Source: Gemmatimonadales bacterium (GTDB lineage: Bacteria; Gemmatimonadota; Gemmatimonadetes; Palauibacterales; Palauibacteraceae). From it: 12,776 bases of DNA. Both the position numbers and the translations under genes were made by a program. Location: NCBI GenBank assembly GCA_030636765.1, contig DAOVWI010000053.1:1-12776 (forward strand), read 5' to 3'. Of this stretch, positions 6,458 through 12,776 are shown in pieces. Numbering within the stretch: position 1 is the first letter of the stretch; each line of letters starts with the position of its first letter. The notes below the pieces were generated by a model, which saw only the letters and a program-made list of their open reading frames with translations, made no database searches and was not told where the DNA came from.

Positions 6458-8620
6458 TTAGAAGTGATAGCCGACGATCAGGCTAAGCATGCTGGCGTTG
6501 TAGTCGGGGGTCCGGGCCCCGAGAAAGATGTCCGTGCGACCCATGAAAGGCTGTATGTCGTCGATGCGGAAGTCCTCTTGATCGAACCTGTCGAGCTCGT
6601 AGCGGAGCTCGGCGGACCACCGGTCGAGAATAGGGTAGCGAAGGGAGGCCTCGAGCTCGTGGAGCTTCTGGGTGATCTCAGGAAAGTCGGTGGCGATGGC
6701 ACTGTCGTTCGTGATGGTGAAGGGGTTGGAAGCCAGCATTATCCCGTTGGCCAACGAAAAATCATAGCGTACATAGAGGTTGAGCGAACCCGGAATCAGG
6801 GCAGCGTCCAGCCCGAACCCATACGTGTCCACATCGTCCTGATCCCTGGACACCCAGTCGTTGGCCACGGTATCCACCCCCGACCGCCGGTAGCGGGAGC
6901 GGTGCCGCCTGTCGAACTCCTCCCGCATGTAGCCGGCGAACACCGCGACAGCCTCTGAGGGGCTCCAGCTCACATCGACCCCCGCTGTCCAGCTCTCATA
7001 GTCCTGAACCCCGTACAGGGACTCGTCGTAGTCGTCGTTCCTCAAGCTGTACGTGGCCGTGAACGTCGGGCCCTTCAACGGAGTGATCTGGGCAAGGACC
7101 TCCACCCGGTCCCGCTCGCGATCCGCCATATCGTACTTGCGAAGGGCCGGCAGCTGGAGGTCGACCACCTGAGCGTAATCGGTGCCATCCCGCCAGGAGT
7201 GAGCGTAGGAGGTCCGGAGGAGGAGCCAGTCGAGGGGAGTCATGTCCAGCGACACCTTTGCGGTGTGCTCGTCCGTCCTACCGACCTCCCGCTCGGTATC
7301 GCCCCGGTTCCACCGTTCCCAGTCGTAGGCGAGCTTGACGGAGACGGGTCGCGGCCGCCACTGCACATCCGCTCCGGCGTTCTGCTTTCGGTAGCTGTAC
7401 TGTTGATTCTCGAACGGCCCCTCGATCAAGCGCTGGTCGGTTCTGACCCGGGCCGGGAAGGTGAGGACAGGTGTCTGATTGTCGAAGTCGTAGGAGCGGT
7501 AACGGGCCGCCAGCGAGACTTTCCGCCACGGCTGGCTCGTGAGCCGCAGGTTGACCAGCGTAGTCCGCACGTCTCCATCGAGGCTGTTGGCCGGGAGGCT
7601 GAGGAGCGGACTCGTTATGGCCGAGTTGATGGTGTGGGGGAGGAAAGCTTCGTCCTGGCGGCGAATACCGTAGGAAGCCGTGCCAACGAGGCGACTCCGA
7701 AGGGGAAGGCGCACCGCCCCGGCCAGGTCCACGTTGTGGGCGATGTTGTCGGGAGTCAGATCCAGCCGTCCGCGGACCGGACCTGCGGTGGCGTCATCCG
7801 TAATCCTCACAGGGTTGTCCGCGATCAGAGCGTCCACGTTGTTCGTGAAGCTCGACAGAGTATAGTTGAGCTGGAGCTGCCAGGCTTCTCTGACGAATCC
7901 GCCGCTGAGACGAACGTCGTTAATCGTCTGATCGATAGGCTCCGTGATCTCGGTCGTGGGGCCGAAGCCGTAAGTCAGTCCCATCGGACGCCCATCTTCC
8001 TTCTGCATGTTCGTCCATCGGGCGCCGATGTCCCACTCCGGTGTGGGAGTGAGCTTGAAGGAAATGCGACCTGTCTGGCGAGGTGTGAGCAGCTCGATGG
8101 GGACGGCGTTGTTATCCAAGAAACCCTCGAGGATGTCGGGTCGGTCAGCAGCGTCGGTGTCTTGCAGCGTTGCCTGGAGCGCGTCGTCCAGCTCGAAGAT
8201 GCCTCGGCCGGTCTCGGCGAACGGGCTGAGGCCCGTGTTGGAAAAGGTGTGCCATGCCTCCTCGAAGTTCAGCTCGAGCTGATAGGAGCCGAGCCGCGAA
8301 CCGCGCAGCAGGAAGATTTGGTCGTTCTGGAACGCATCCTGGGCTCGAAGCTCGAGAGAATAGCGCTGGTCGTCCGTCAACAGCCGAAGCTGAAGATCCT
8401 CGAGGAACAGCCCGGACGGGATGTCCCGGTACTCCTCGAACTTGCCTCTCGCGGAGTCCGGCACGCCCGCGAGGAAGCCTCGCACGCCGAGCTCCACCGT
8501 TCCGGAGACATCCGTTTGCCCGAGAGCCGATCCAGGCGACAGGACGAACAGTCCCAATAGCGCCCCGAGAACCCATACAAACCGCCCAGGATTCTTCAGC
8601 GACCTGCTAGAGTTCGACAT
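6458..8620 (-). CDS. MtrB/PioB family decaheme-associated outer-membrane beta-barrel
   Basis: Outer-membrane porin that holds a decaheme cytochrome inside its barrel, forming an electron conduit through the outer membrane. The ATG at 8620 follows a strong GAGGAGGG site and opens a Sec signal (GRFVWVLGALLGLFVLSPGSALG, in two parts here, cleaved near residue 34), giving 720 residues, in the normal range for the family. The open frame continues upstream to 9139 only because it shadows the decaheme gene. Typical features are EEYRDIPSGLFLEDLQLRL near the N-terminus, alternating aromatic/polar strands throughout, the closing TDIFLGARTPDYNASMLSLI and a terminal Phe. The protein contains no cysteine, so the N-terminal CXXC of Shewanella MtrB is missing. 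It begins 14 bp after the decaheme gene, the standard pairing. Confidence 0.9.
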   Translation of the reverse strand: MSNSSRSLKNPGRFVWVLGALLGLFVLSPGSALGQTDVSGTVELGVRGFLAGVPDSARGKFEEYRDIPSGLFLEDLQLRLLTDDQRYSLELRAQDAFQNDQIFLLRGSRLGSYQLELNFEEAWHTFSNTGLSPFAETGRGIFELDDALQATLQDTDAADRPDILEGFLDNNAVPIELLTPRQTGRISFKLTPTPEWDIGARWTNMQKEDGRPMGLTYGFGPTTEITEPIDQTINDVRLSGGFVREAWQLQLNYTLSSFTNNVDALIADNPVRITDDATAGPVRGRLDLTPDNIAHNVDLAGAVRLPLRSRLVGTASYGIRRQDEAFLPHTINSAITSPLLSLPANSLDGDVRTTLVNLRLTSQPWRKVSLAARYRSYDFDNQTPVLTFPARVRTDQRLIEGPFENQQYSYRKQNAGADVQWRPRPVSVKLAYDWERWNRGDTEREVGRTDEHTAKVSLDMTPLDWLLLRTSYAHSWRDGTDYAQVVDLQLPALRKYDMADRERDRVEVLAQITPLKGPTFTATYSLRNDDYDESLYGVQDYESWTAGVDVSWSPSEAVAVFAGYMREEFDRRHRSRYRRSGVDTVANDWVSRDQDDVDTYGFGLDAALIPGSLNLYVRYDFSLANGIMLASNPFTITNDSAIATDFPEITQKLHELEASLRYPILDRWSAELRYELDRFDQEDFRIDDIQPFMGRTDIFLGARTPDYNASMLSLIVGYHF

Positions 8621-8634
8621 TGTGACTTCCCTCC

Positions 8635-9567
8635 TCATCGGTGCCAACGGAGGCCCGAGGGGTGGTTGGAGCCATGAATCTGGCTGTGGCAGTTGGTGCA
8701 GCTTCGGTTGAAGACGAAGCGGGATTCCGGGGTCTGCGGCTGCGTGGGGTGAAAGACCTCGACATGGCACTGCTGACACAGACGGGGCTTCGCCACCTTG
8801 AGTAGCTTCTCGTGGTTCGTCCCGTGCGGGTCGTGGCAGTTCAGGCAGCTCTCCACGACGGGGGCGTGCTCCCAGAGGAACGGGCCACGCTTCTCCGCGT
8901 GGCACGTATAGCAAACCTCGTTCACCGAGTTCTCCTTCAGGAGCTTGGGAGTGGCGGAACCGTGAGGGTTGTGGCAATTGGTGCACTTCATCTGACCCTC
9001 GCGGAGCGGCATGTGGTTCGAGCGCCGGCTCTGAGCCCGGCGCTGCGTATGGCACTGGCCGCAGGTCTCGATCTCGTTTACTTGGGCGAGCTGACGCTCC
9101 TCCGAGACCTTTCGCATGAGCGTGTGACAGTTGGTGCAACGGAGATCACGGGACTCGTGGGGGCCACCCTCCCAGTACAGGCGGGCCGTCTTCTCATGGC
9201 ATTGAAGGCATACTGCGTTCTGTTCGGACGGCGGCTGCGGAGACCCCTCCCCGAACGCGACTTCCAAGTCTTCTTCCCCGTTGCTAGCGGCGTGGGCCGA
9301 CCCGGGACCGTGACAGGCCTCACATCCTCGGCTTTCCAGCGTGTTGCGGGGCTCATGCTCGAAGAGCTTGCCATGGAGGGTCTCCGAGAACGTCGCCGTG
9401 GGCACCGGGTGGCATGCCTGACAGACCTCGCTCCCGACGTAGGTGTTCGGAGCGGCCCCCTGCGCCCCGGCCACAGGGGGAGCGATCCAGCTCGAAAGCA
9501 CCAGTCCGACGAGGACAGCGATGGCTGCCCCGGTGCTCCGTTGCTTGCCCTCCAAAGCTCGAGTCAT
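8635..9567 (-). CDS. Decaheme c-type cytochrome, DmsE/MtrA/PioA family
   Basis: Periplasmic ten-heme wire that inserts into the MtrB/PioB-type barrel. The 310-residue product begins at the ATG at 9567, with GAGAGGA ahead and a signal over about residues 12-36 (cleavage near VAGAQG). Ten CXXCH motifs are visible, with first cysteines at residues 49, 82, 120, 144, 169, 195, 219, 241, 264 and 290. Additional His residues for bis-His ligation are present (for example in LHGKLFEH and NCHDPHGTNH). The C-terminus, CTNCHSQIHGSNHPSG, is typical of this family. The frame stays open upstream through the preceding cytochrome gene with no stop, discussed separately. The next gene is its barrel partner. 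Direction of electron flow (extracellular reduction or oxidation of an outside donor) cannot be read from sequence. Confidence 0.94.
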   Translation of the reverse strand: MTRALEGKQRSTGAAIAVLVGLVLSSWIAPPVAGAQGAAPNTYVGSEVCQACHPVPTATFSETLHGKLFEHEPRNTLESRGCEACHGPGSAHAASNGEEDLEVAFGEGSPQPPSEQNAVCLQCHEKTARLYWEGGPHESRDLRCTNCHTLMRKVSEERQLAQVNEIETCGQCHTQRRAQSRRSNHMPLREGQMKCTNCHNPHGSATPKLLKENSVNEVCYTCHAEKRGPFLWEHAPVVESCLNCHDPHGTNHEKLLKVAKPRLCQQCHVEVFHPTQPQTPESRFVFNRSCTNCHSQIHGSNHPSGLRWHR

Positions 9568-9616
9568 CGTGACATTTTCCTCTCGGCGGGCCATGCAACG
9601 GGCCCTGGTTGTCGAC

Positions 9617-10030
9617 TTAAACTGGCTGTTGGAGTGACCCGATTGTCTGATGCGCACGAGAGCCCGGCGCTGTCCGGGCGACAGCAGCTTCTCCCAGGTC
9701 GGCATCCGGCTTCCAGCTATGCCACGGGAGATTGCGCGATAGAGATCGTCGTCCGTGGGCAGCGAGCCCGTGGGCGTGCTTCGGAACTCGACCACTCCGG
9801 CGGTGAAGACCCGCGGTTGCGGAGTGCCGAGCTGCCTGGCTCCACGTCCCGCACGTCCCCCTTCGGCCGTGGCACGGCGCGCACGCGCTCGCGTAGAGTC
9901 GAGCCGCATCTCCTGCCGTGGGATCCTGGGGGCCGGGCGGCGGTGCCTGGGCCCTGGAGGGGTGGGCCCAGACTGCAAGCACCGCCGTCGCGAACGCGAT
10001 CTTGCTGCAAGCTCGGTTTCGACGAAGCAT
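9617..10030 (-). pseudogene. Monoheme cytochrome c gene with an internal frameshift
   Basis: The N-terminal half in one frame has a signal peptide (SKIAFATAVLAVWAHPSRAQ) and a heme motif LYASACAPCHG (C50, C53, H54), then degenerates. The C-terminal half is in the neighbouring frame: QLGTPQPRVFTAGVVEFRST, LPTDDDLYRAISRGIAGSRM (sixth ligand Met in SRMPTW) and LLSPGQRRALV. Together they make a normal cytochrome c of the PRxFTxGxxxFRSTPTGSLP type. The break lies near 9857-9866, at a five-G run on the minus strand; removing one base or restoring two rejoins the frames. The second frame has no stop of its own and runs in frame into the decaheme gene. Either a sequencing/assembly error or true decay is possible. 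If intact, it would be another periplasmic electron carrier of the operon, starting 43 bp after the cupredoxin gene. Confidence 0.8.
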
Positions 10031-10073
10031 CGCCCGGAATCTCTCTCTTCGCCGCTAACGGATCGGTCGTCAC

Positions 10074-11066
10074 TCACGGACTGACCGTGATCGTCCCGGT
10101 CATCCCTAGTTCTTCGTGACCTGGAATCGTGCATATCGATTCGAACGATCCGGCCTCGGTCGGAACAATGAAGAGCTCCGTGCTGCCGCCGACCAATAAC
10201 TCCACTGCTTTCAGATAGGGAGCCTTGATCTCGGCGTTCGAGTCCTCGGCTTTCCGCAGGACGGTTTTCTTGTAGAACTCTGCCGCCGTGTAGTAGTGCT
10301 TCGAAGCGTTCCCGGACGGGTTGACGAGCTCCAGCTTGTAGCCTACATCCCTCATCAACTCGATGTCCGGCGGGGCGAACGCGAACGCGTCGCTGGTCTC
10401 CGCCATCCCGACCGTCAGCTCCACAGCGGCGTCCCACACCGCGTGAGAGCCTGACTTGCGAGGATCGCTCGTCAACGATTGATCAAAGTCCGTCGCCAAC
10501 TCGAGGTCGAGCTCGTAGCCTTCTCCTCCGGTGATCGCGGCCGTTCCGACCATACCGAACTCCTTGTGGCCCGGGATCGTGCAGACGATGTCGTATTCTC
10601 CCGCCAGCACTGGGACCATGAAGATCTCGAGCGAGCCGCCCGGAAGTAGCTCGACCGCGTCGAAGTAGGGAGCTTTGTATTCGGCGTCCGGCGTCTGGAC
10701 TTTACGCGTGGCGACCGCCTGGTAGAGGTTGGCCAGCCCTTCCGGCGAGAAGTAGTGCTTGAAGGCGTTGGACGCGGGGTTCGTGATCTTCAAGATGTAA
10801 GGCTTGCCCGCCTCGAAGCTCAGGTCGTTGGGCGAGTAGGACATCTCCGTCCCGCTCGTCTCGACCATCTGAACCTCGACGGTCGTGGCCTCGTCCCAGT
10901 TGACGTGGTCGACCCACTCGGATGCCGTCACTGCCGGCGACGAGGGCGGCGGTGGGGGCGGCGCAGGCGGGGGCCCTGTGGGATCCGGCGTCGTGCCACT
11001 ATCACAACCCCAGAGAGCCACGGCCAGCGCGGTGAGACCCACGCATCGTGTAAACCGTGCGTTCAT
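10074..11066 (-). CDS. Lipoprotein with two tandem cupredoxin (type 1 copper) domains
   Basis: A 330-residue lipid-anchored blue-copper electron carrier. The ATG at 11066 follows AAGGAGGG with ideal spacing. The signal ends in ALWGC (Cys21 as lipid site), followed by a proline-rich linker (about 27-45). Domain 1 (about 55-180) has ligands H104 (KHYF), C162, H167 and M172 (CTIPGHKEFGM). Domain 2 (about 205-330) has H257 (KHYY), C312, H317 and M322 (CTIPGHEELGM). Each also contains an EY/EIKAPY…AVELL…GGS segment, showing internal duplication. The complete His-Cys-His-Met set in both copies predicts two working type 1 sites. Position ahead of cytochrome genes and the conduit suggests it passes electrons to or from them; anchoring in the inner or outer membrane leaflet is not decided. 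Exact substrate unknown. Confidence 0.9.
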   Translation of the reverse strand: MNARFTRCVGLTALAVALWGCDSGTTPDPTGPPPAPPPPPPSSPAVTASEWVDHVNWDEATTVEVQMVETSGTEMSYSPNDLSFEAGKPYILKITNPASNAFKHYFSPEGLANLYQAVATRKVQTPDAEYKAPYFDAVELLPGGSLEIFMVPVLAGEYDIVCTIPGHKEFGMVGTAAITGGEGYELDLELATDFDQSLTSDPRKSGSHAVWDAAVELTVGMAETSDAFAFAPPDIELMRDVGYKLELVNPSGNASKHYYTAAEFYKKTVLRKAEDSNAEIKAPYLKAVELLVGGSTELFIVPTEAGSFESICTIPGHEELGMTGTITVSP

Positions 11067-11385
11067 TTCAATACCCTCCTTCTCAGTCCCGCACCGTGGC
11101 GGGCTGGACAGAAAACAGCAGTTTGTAAGGCGGCGAGCTCGACGCCCGCTGTTCGATACGCGGCTCTTGCGTGTGCATGGATCGAACCGACATCACTCAG
11201 CCTGTGCCACGCTACAAGTTGTTATGTTGTTGGTAGTTACGATCTAGTGGATGAATCCGTGTCAGGAATGGTTCTCAGCAACCGGGACACTGCAAGTCCC
11301 AGGCGTGATGGGCTATGACACGGTTTCGGACCTCGAGGAGCGCACCGCCGATCTCGGCGAGAGGGGTAAACCTGTAGGGGTGCCG
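11067..11385. other. Intergenic region between the cytochrome-porin and cupredoxin genes
   Basis: This 319-bp gap holds the ribosome site of the cupredoxin gene at its low end and an AT-rich patch around 11211-11245 that would suit a promoter reading leftward, although no convincing -35/-10 pair was found. A short inverted repeat (CGCCGA, 2-nt gap, TCGGCG) at 11346-11359 and a weak GGGAC/GTCCC stem at 11284-11300 follow the cytochrome-porin stop; neither has a U-tract. No gene or RNA was recognised. The gap suggests the cupredoxin gene may start its own transcript. Confidence 0.4.
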
Positions 11386-12776
11386 TTAGAAAGCCACGTC
11401 CAGGCGGAAAAACAGGCTCCGCGGCTTCGACGCGTCCGTTTCGGCGGTCGTCTGAGAATCGGTGAACAGGTCGGCCTCGATGACGCCGCGGACGTTCTGG
11501 CGAATCAGGAAAACGACGCCGGGCAGGATTCGCGTGGCCTCGAAGTCGCCGCTCGCGAAGCCGGTCTCCCGTACGGAAGCCGGGATCTCCGCGTCGAACG
11601 TGTCAAACTTGAGGGAGCCGATGAGCCACGGGTAGAAGAGGTACTCCACCTTGGCGAAGAAGCTCGAAAAGGGAACCGACCCGGCCGCGACGTCGCCCCA
11701 CGGATTCTCGTTCTTTCCCCAGACGTAGCCGGCGCCCAGATCGAGCGGCCCGTAGAGGCCGCGCACGTTGAAACCGAATGATCGGTGGTCGTCAGCCTGC
11801 CCTCCCTCCACAGGTTGCGAGCCGAAGTACCCGAAATGCTCGAGGGTCACGGAACGGTCTAGCAGCTGCCCTCCCCCGCCCAATACCGGCCCACCCCCCG
11901 GAGCGTAGCGCCCGTCGAGGCTCAAGCCCCCGAACTTGTAACGGAGCTTGTAGTAGAAATCGATCCGATTGAACTCTTCATCAGCCAGGGCGCCCAGCTC
12001 CTGAGCCACGCCGACGCCGTAGTAGAGCCTGCCCTGGACGAGTCCGTTGAGCTCCACGGCCGGACGAGTCTCGCCCAGCTCAAAGTCACCGGGCGAAACG
12101 AGCGAATCATCGACGACGGGGTTTACGAGCTCGATGTCGGAAACGCTGTACACCTGCCAGAGGAACTTGAGGCGAGCGTCACGATCGATCTGCCGGTCGG
12201 CGAACGTGAACAGGTAAGGGTTCTGGATGCCGGCCCAAAGGTTGAGGGTGCGTTCGGGGAGCCACGGCAGGAGATTCTGAAACTGGACCTTCGCCTGGAG
12301 GATCTCGACGCCCTCCTCCCGATTCCACTCGCTCTCGAGGAAGACCGCGATGTTTTCTCCGAGCGAGGTACCGGCGAGCAGATACACCTCGTCCGGGAAT
12401 CGGAAGCTCACGGCGACGCCCTGGCCCGACTCCCGTTTCACCACGAGATCGTTCGCCACTCGAAACGCCAGCGGCACCGTGCCCGGGATCTCTCCAGGCC
12501 AGATCGCCCGCGGCCACAGATCCTTCCACGCCTCGCCACCCAGAACGACGGCGCTATCTCTTCGCAGCAGCTTGTCGTTCTCCGGGAATCGATAGCCGTT
12601 CAGGCGGAAAGCCTCGCCCAACACGTTCAGCTTGGGGGCAGCCGTGTGGCAGGTCGAGCAACTCGTCCGATACATCCGTGCGAAGGCAGGGATGTCCAAA
12701 GCGGTCAGCGGCAACTCGGGCAACTCGGGCGGCGCTGGAGGTGCGGCGGCGAGGGCAAAGAACGCCGCTGCACCAG
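11386..12776 (-). CDS. Fused monoheme cytochrome-porin, Cyc2-like layout (5' end beyond window)
   Basis: Outer-membrane protein that carries a single c-type heme at its N-terminus and a beta-barrel behind it. The frame is open to 12776 with no start codon needed inside the window; the visible N-terminus (AAAFFALAAAPPAPPELPEL) looks like the end of a signal peptide. A heme domain follows: IPAFARMYRTSCSTCH, then AAPKLNVLGEAFRLNGYRFP. About 380 residues of amphipathic strands follow (FLWQVYSVSDIELV, RLYYGVGVAQELGAL, FNRIDFYYKLRYKFGGLSLD, FFAKVEYLFYPWLIGSLKFD), ending RSLFFRLDVAF with the terminal Phe of outer-membrane barrels. The PAFAR…CXXCH…PxLNxxGxxFxxxGY pattern and size agree with Cyc2-type fused cytochrome-porins, some of which oxidise Fe(II), but related proteins of unknown role share it. 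Stop is TAA. Confidence 0.82.
   Translation of the reverse strand, partial: GAAAFFALAAAPPAPPELPELPLTALDIPAFARMYRTSCSTCHTAAPKLNVLGEAFRLNGYRFPENDKLLRRDSAVVLGGEAWKDLWPRAIWPGEIPGTVPLAFRVANDLVVKRESGQGVAVSFRFPDEVYLLAGTSLGENIAVFLESEWNREEGVEILQAKVQFQNLLPWLPERTLNLWAGIQNPYLFTFADRQIDRDARLKFLWQVYSVSDIELVNPVVDDSLVSPGDFELGETRPAVELNGLVQGRLYYGVGVAQELGALADEEFNRIDFYYKLRYKFGGLSLDGRYAPGGGPVLGGGGQLLDRSVTLEHFGYFGSQPVEGGQADDHRSFGFNVRGLYGPLDLGAGYVWGKNENPWGDVAAGSVPFSSFFAKVEYLFYPWLIGSLKFDTFDAEIPASVRETGFASGDFEATRILPGVVFLIRQNVRGVIEADLFTDSQTTAETDASKPRSLFFRLDVAF

Noticed and set aside
7199..8560. A 453-codon plus-strand open frame opposite the barrel gene
   Set aside because: Composition is that of a complementary-strand shadow in GC-rich DNA, with no recognisable domain, while the opposite strand codes for a convincing MtrB/PioB-type protein.
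6458..9139. An 893-codon open frame covering the barrel gene and extending upstream
   Set aside because: The part above 8620 is an antisense-frame shadow of the decaheme gene, rich in Arg/Pro/Gly and without family similarity. The ribosome site and signal peptide place the real start at 8620.
8812..10119. A 435-codon plus-strand open frame opposite the decaheme and monoheme cytochromes
   Set aside because: It is antisense to ten regularly placed CXXCH motifs and shows no domain of its own.
8635..10437. A 600-codon open frame ending with the decaheme cytochrome
   Set aside because: The first part is out of frame with the cupredoxin gene and low in meaning. Only the stretch from about 9860 has cytochrome similarity, explained by the frameshifted gene, and the decaheme start at 9567 has its own signal peptide.
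11204..11215. A TGGCAC element on the minus strand upstream of the cupredoxin gene, like the -24 part of a sigma-54 promoter
   Set aside because: The matching TTGC element at the required spacing is missing.
11346..11359. Inverted repeat CGCCGA/TCGGCG after the cytochrome-porin gene as a terminator
   Set aside because: The gap between arms is only two bases and no U-tract follows, so a stable terminator hairpin is unlikely.

Overview
This is GC-rich chromosomal DNA in which every intact gene lies on the minus strand, so transcription runs from high to low coordinates. The strong GGAGG-type ribosome sites, many exported proteins, outer-membrane beta-barrels and lipoproteins point to a diderm (Gram-negative) bacterium. 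A lineage such as Gemmatimonadota is plausible, but that is only an inference from composition and gene style. No rRNA, tRNA, CRISPR array or intact mobile element was seen.

Region 1 (about 12776 down to 5444) is a compact electron-transfer cluster. In transcription order it holds a fused monoheme cytochrome-porin of Cyc2-like layout (cut by the window edge), a lipoprotein with two cupredoxin domains, a frameshifted monoheme cytochrome c, a decaheme cytochrome of the DmsE/MtrA/PioA type, an MtrB/PioB-type outer-membrane barrel, a second monoheme cytochrome c and a DoxX-family membrane protein. Gaps from the cupredoxin gene onward are about 15 to 65 bp, so these are probably co-transcribed. 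The decaheme plus barrel pair is the core of a porin-cytochrome conduit that carries electrons across the outer membrane. No MtrC-like surface multiheme protein and no PioC-like HiPIP is seen. The cupredoxin lipoprotein and the fused cytochrome-porin may fill the donor or acceptor roles.

Region 2 (4947-5443) is a gap of about 500 bp that looks like a gene graveyard. On the otherwise empty plus strand it holds what reads as the last part of a flavin amine oxidase, followed by a fragment of an integrase-core transposase.

Region 3 (4946-3274) carries a cytochrome b with b6-type heme-ligand spacing but no Rieske partner in the window, then a small exported protein with a C-terminal membrane anchor.

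Region 4 (3273-1) starts with three degenerate 19-bp tandem repeats and a set of CTTAG-type direct repeats that could be a response-regulator site. It continues with a CusCBA-like heavy-metal (probably Cu/Ag) efflux operon: TolC-family channel, lipoprotein adaptor with Met/His-rich ends, and RND pump (truncated by the window edge). These three genes are joined by two ATGA overlaps.

As a working model (inference), a quinol-linked cytochrome b, soluble or anchored c-type cytochromes and cupredoxins connect the inner membrane to an MtrAB/PioAB-type conduit for extracellular electron exchange, with a copper-export system next door.
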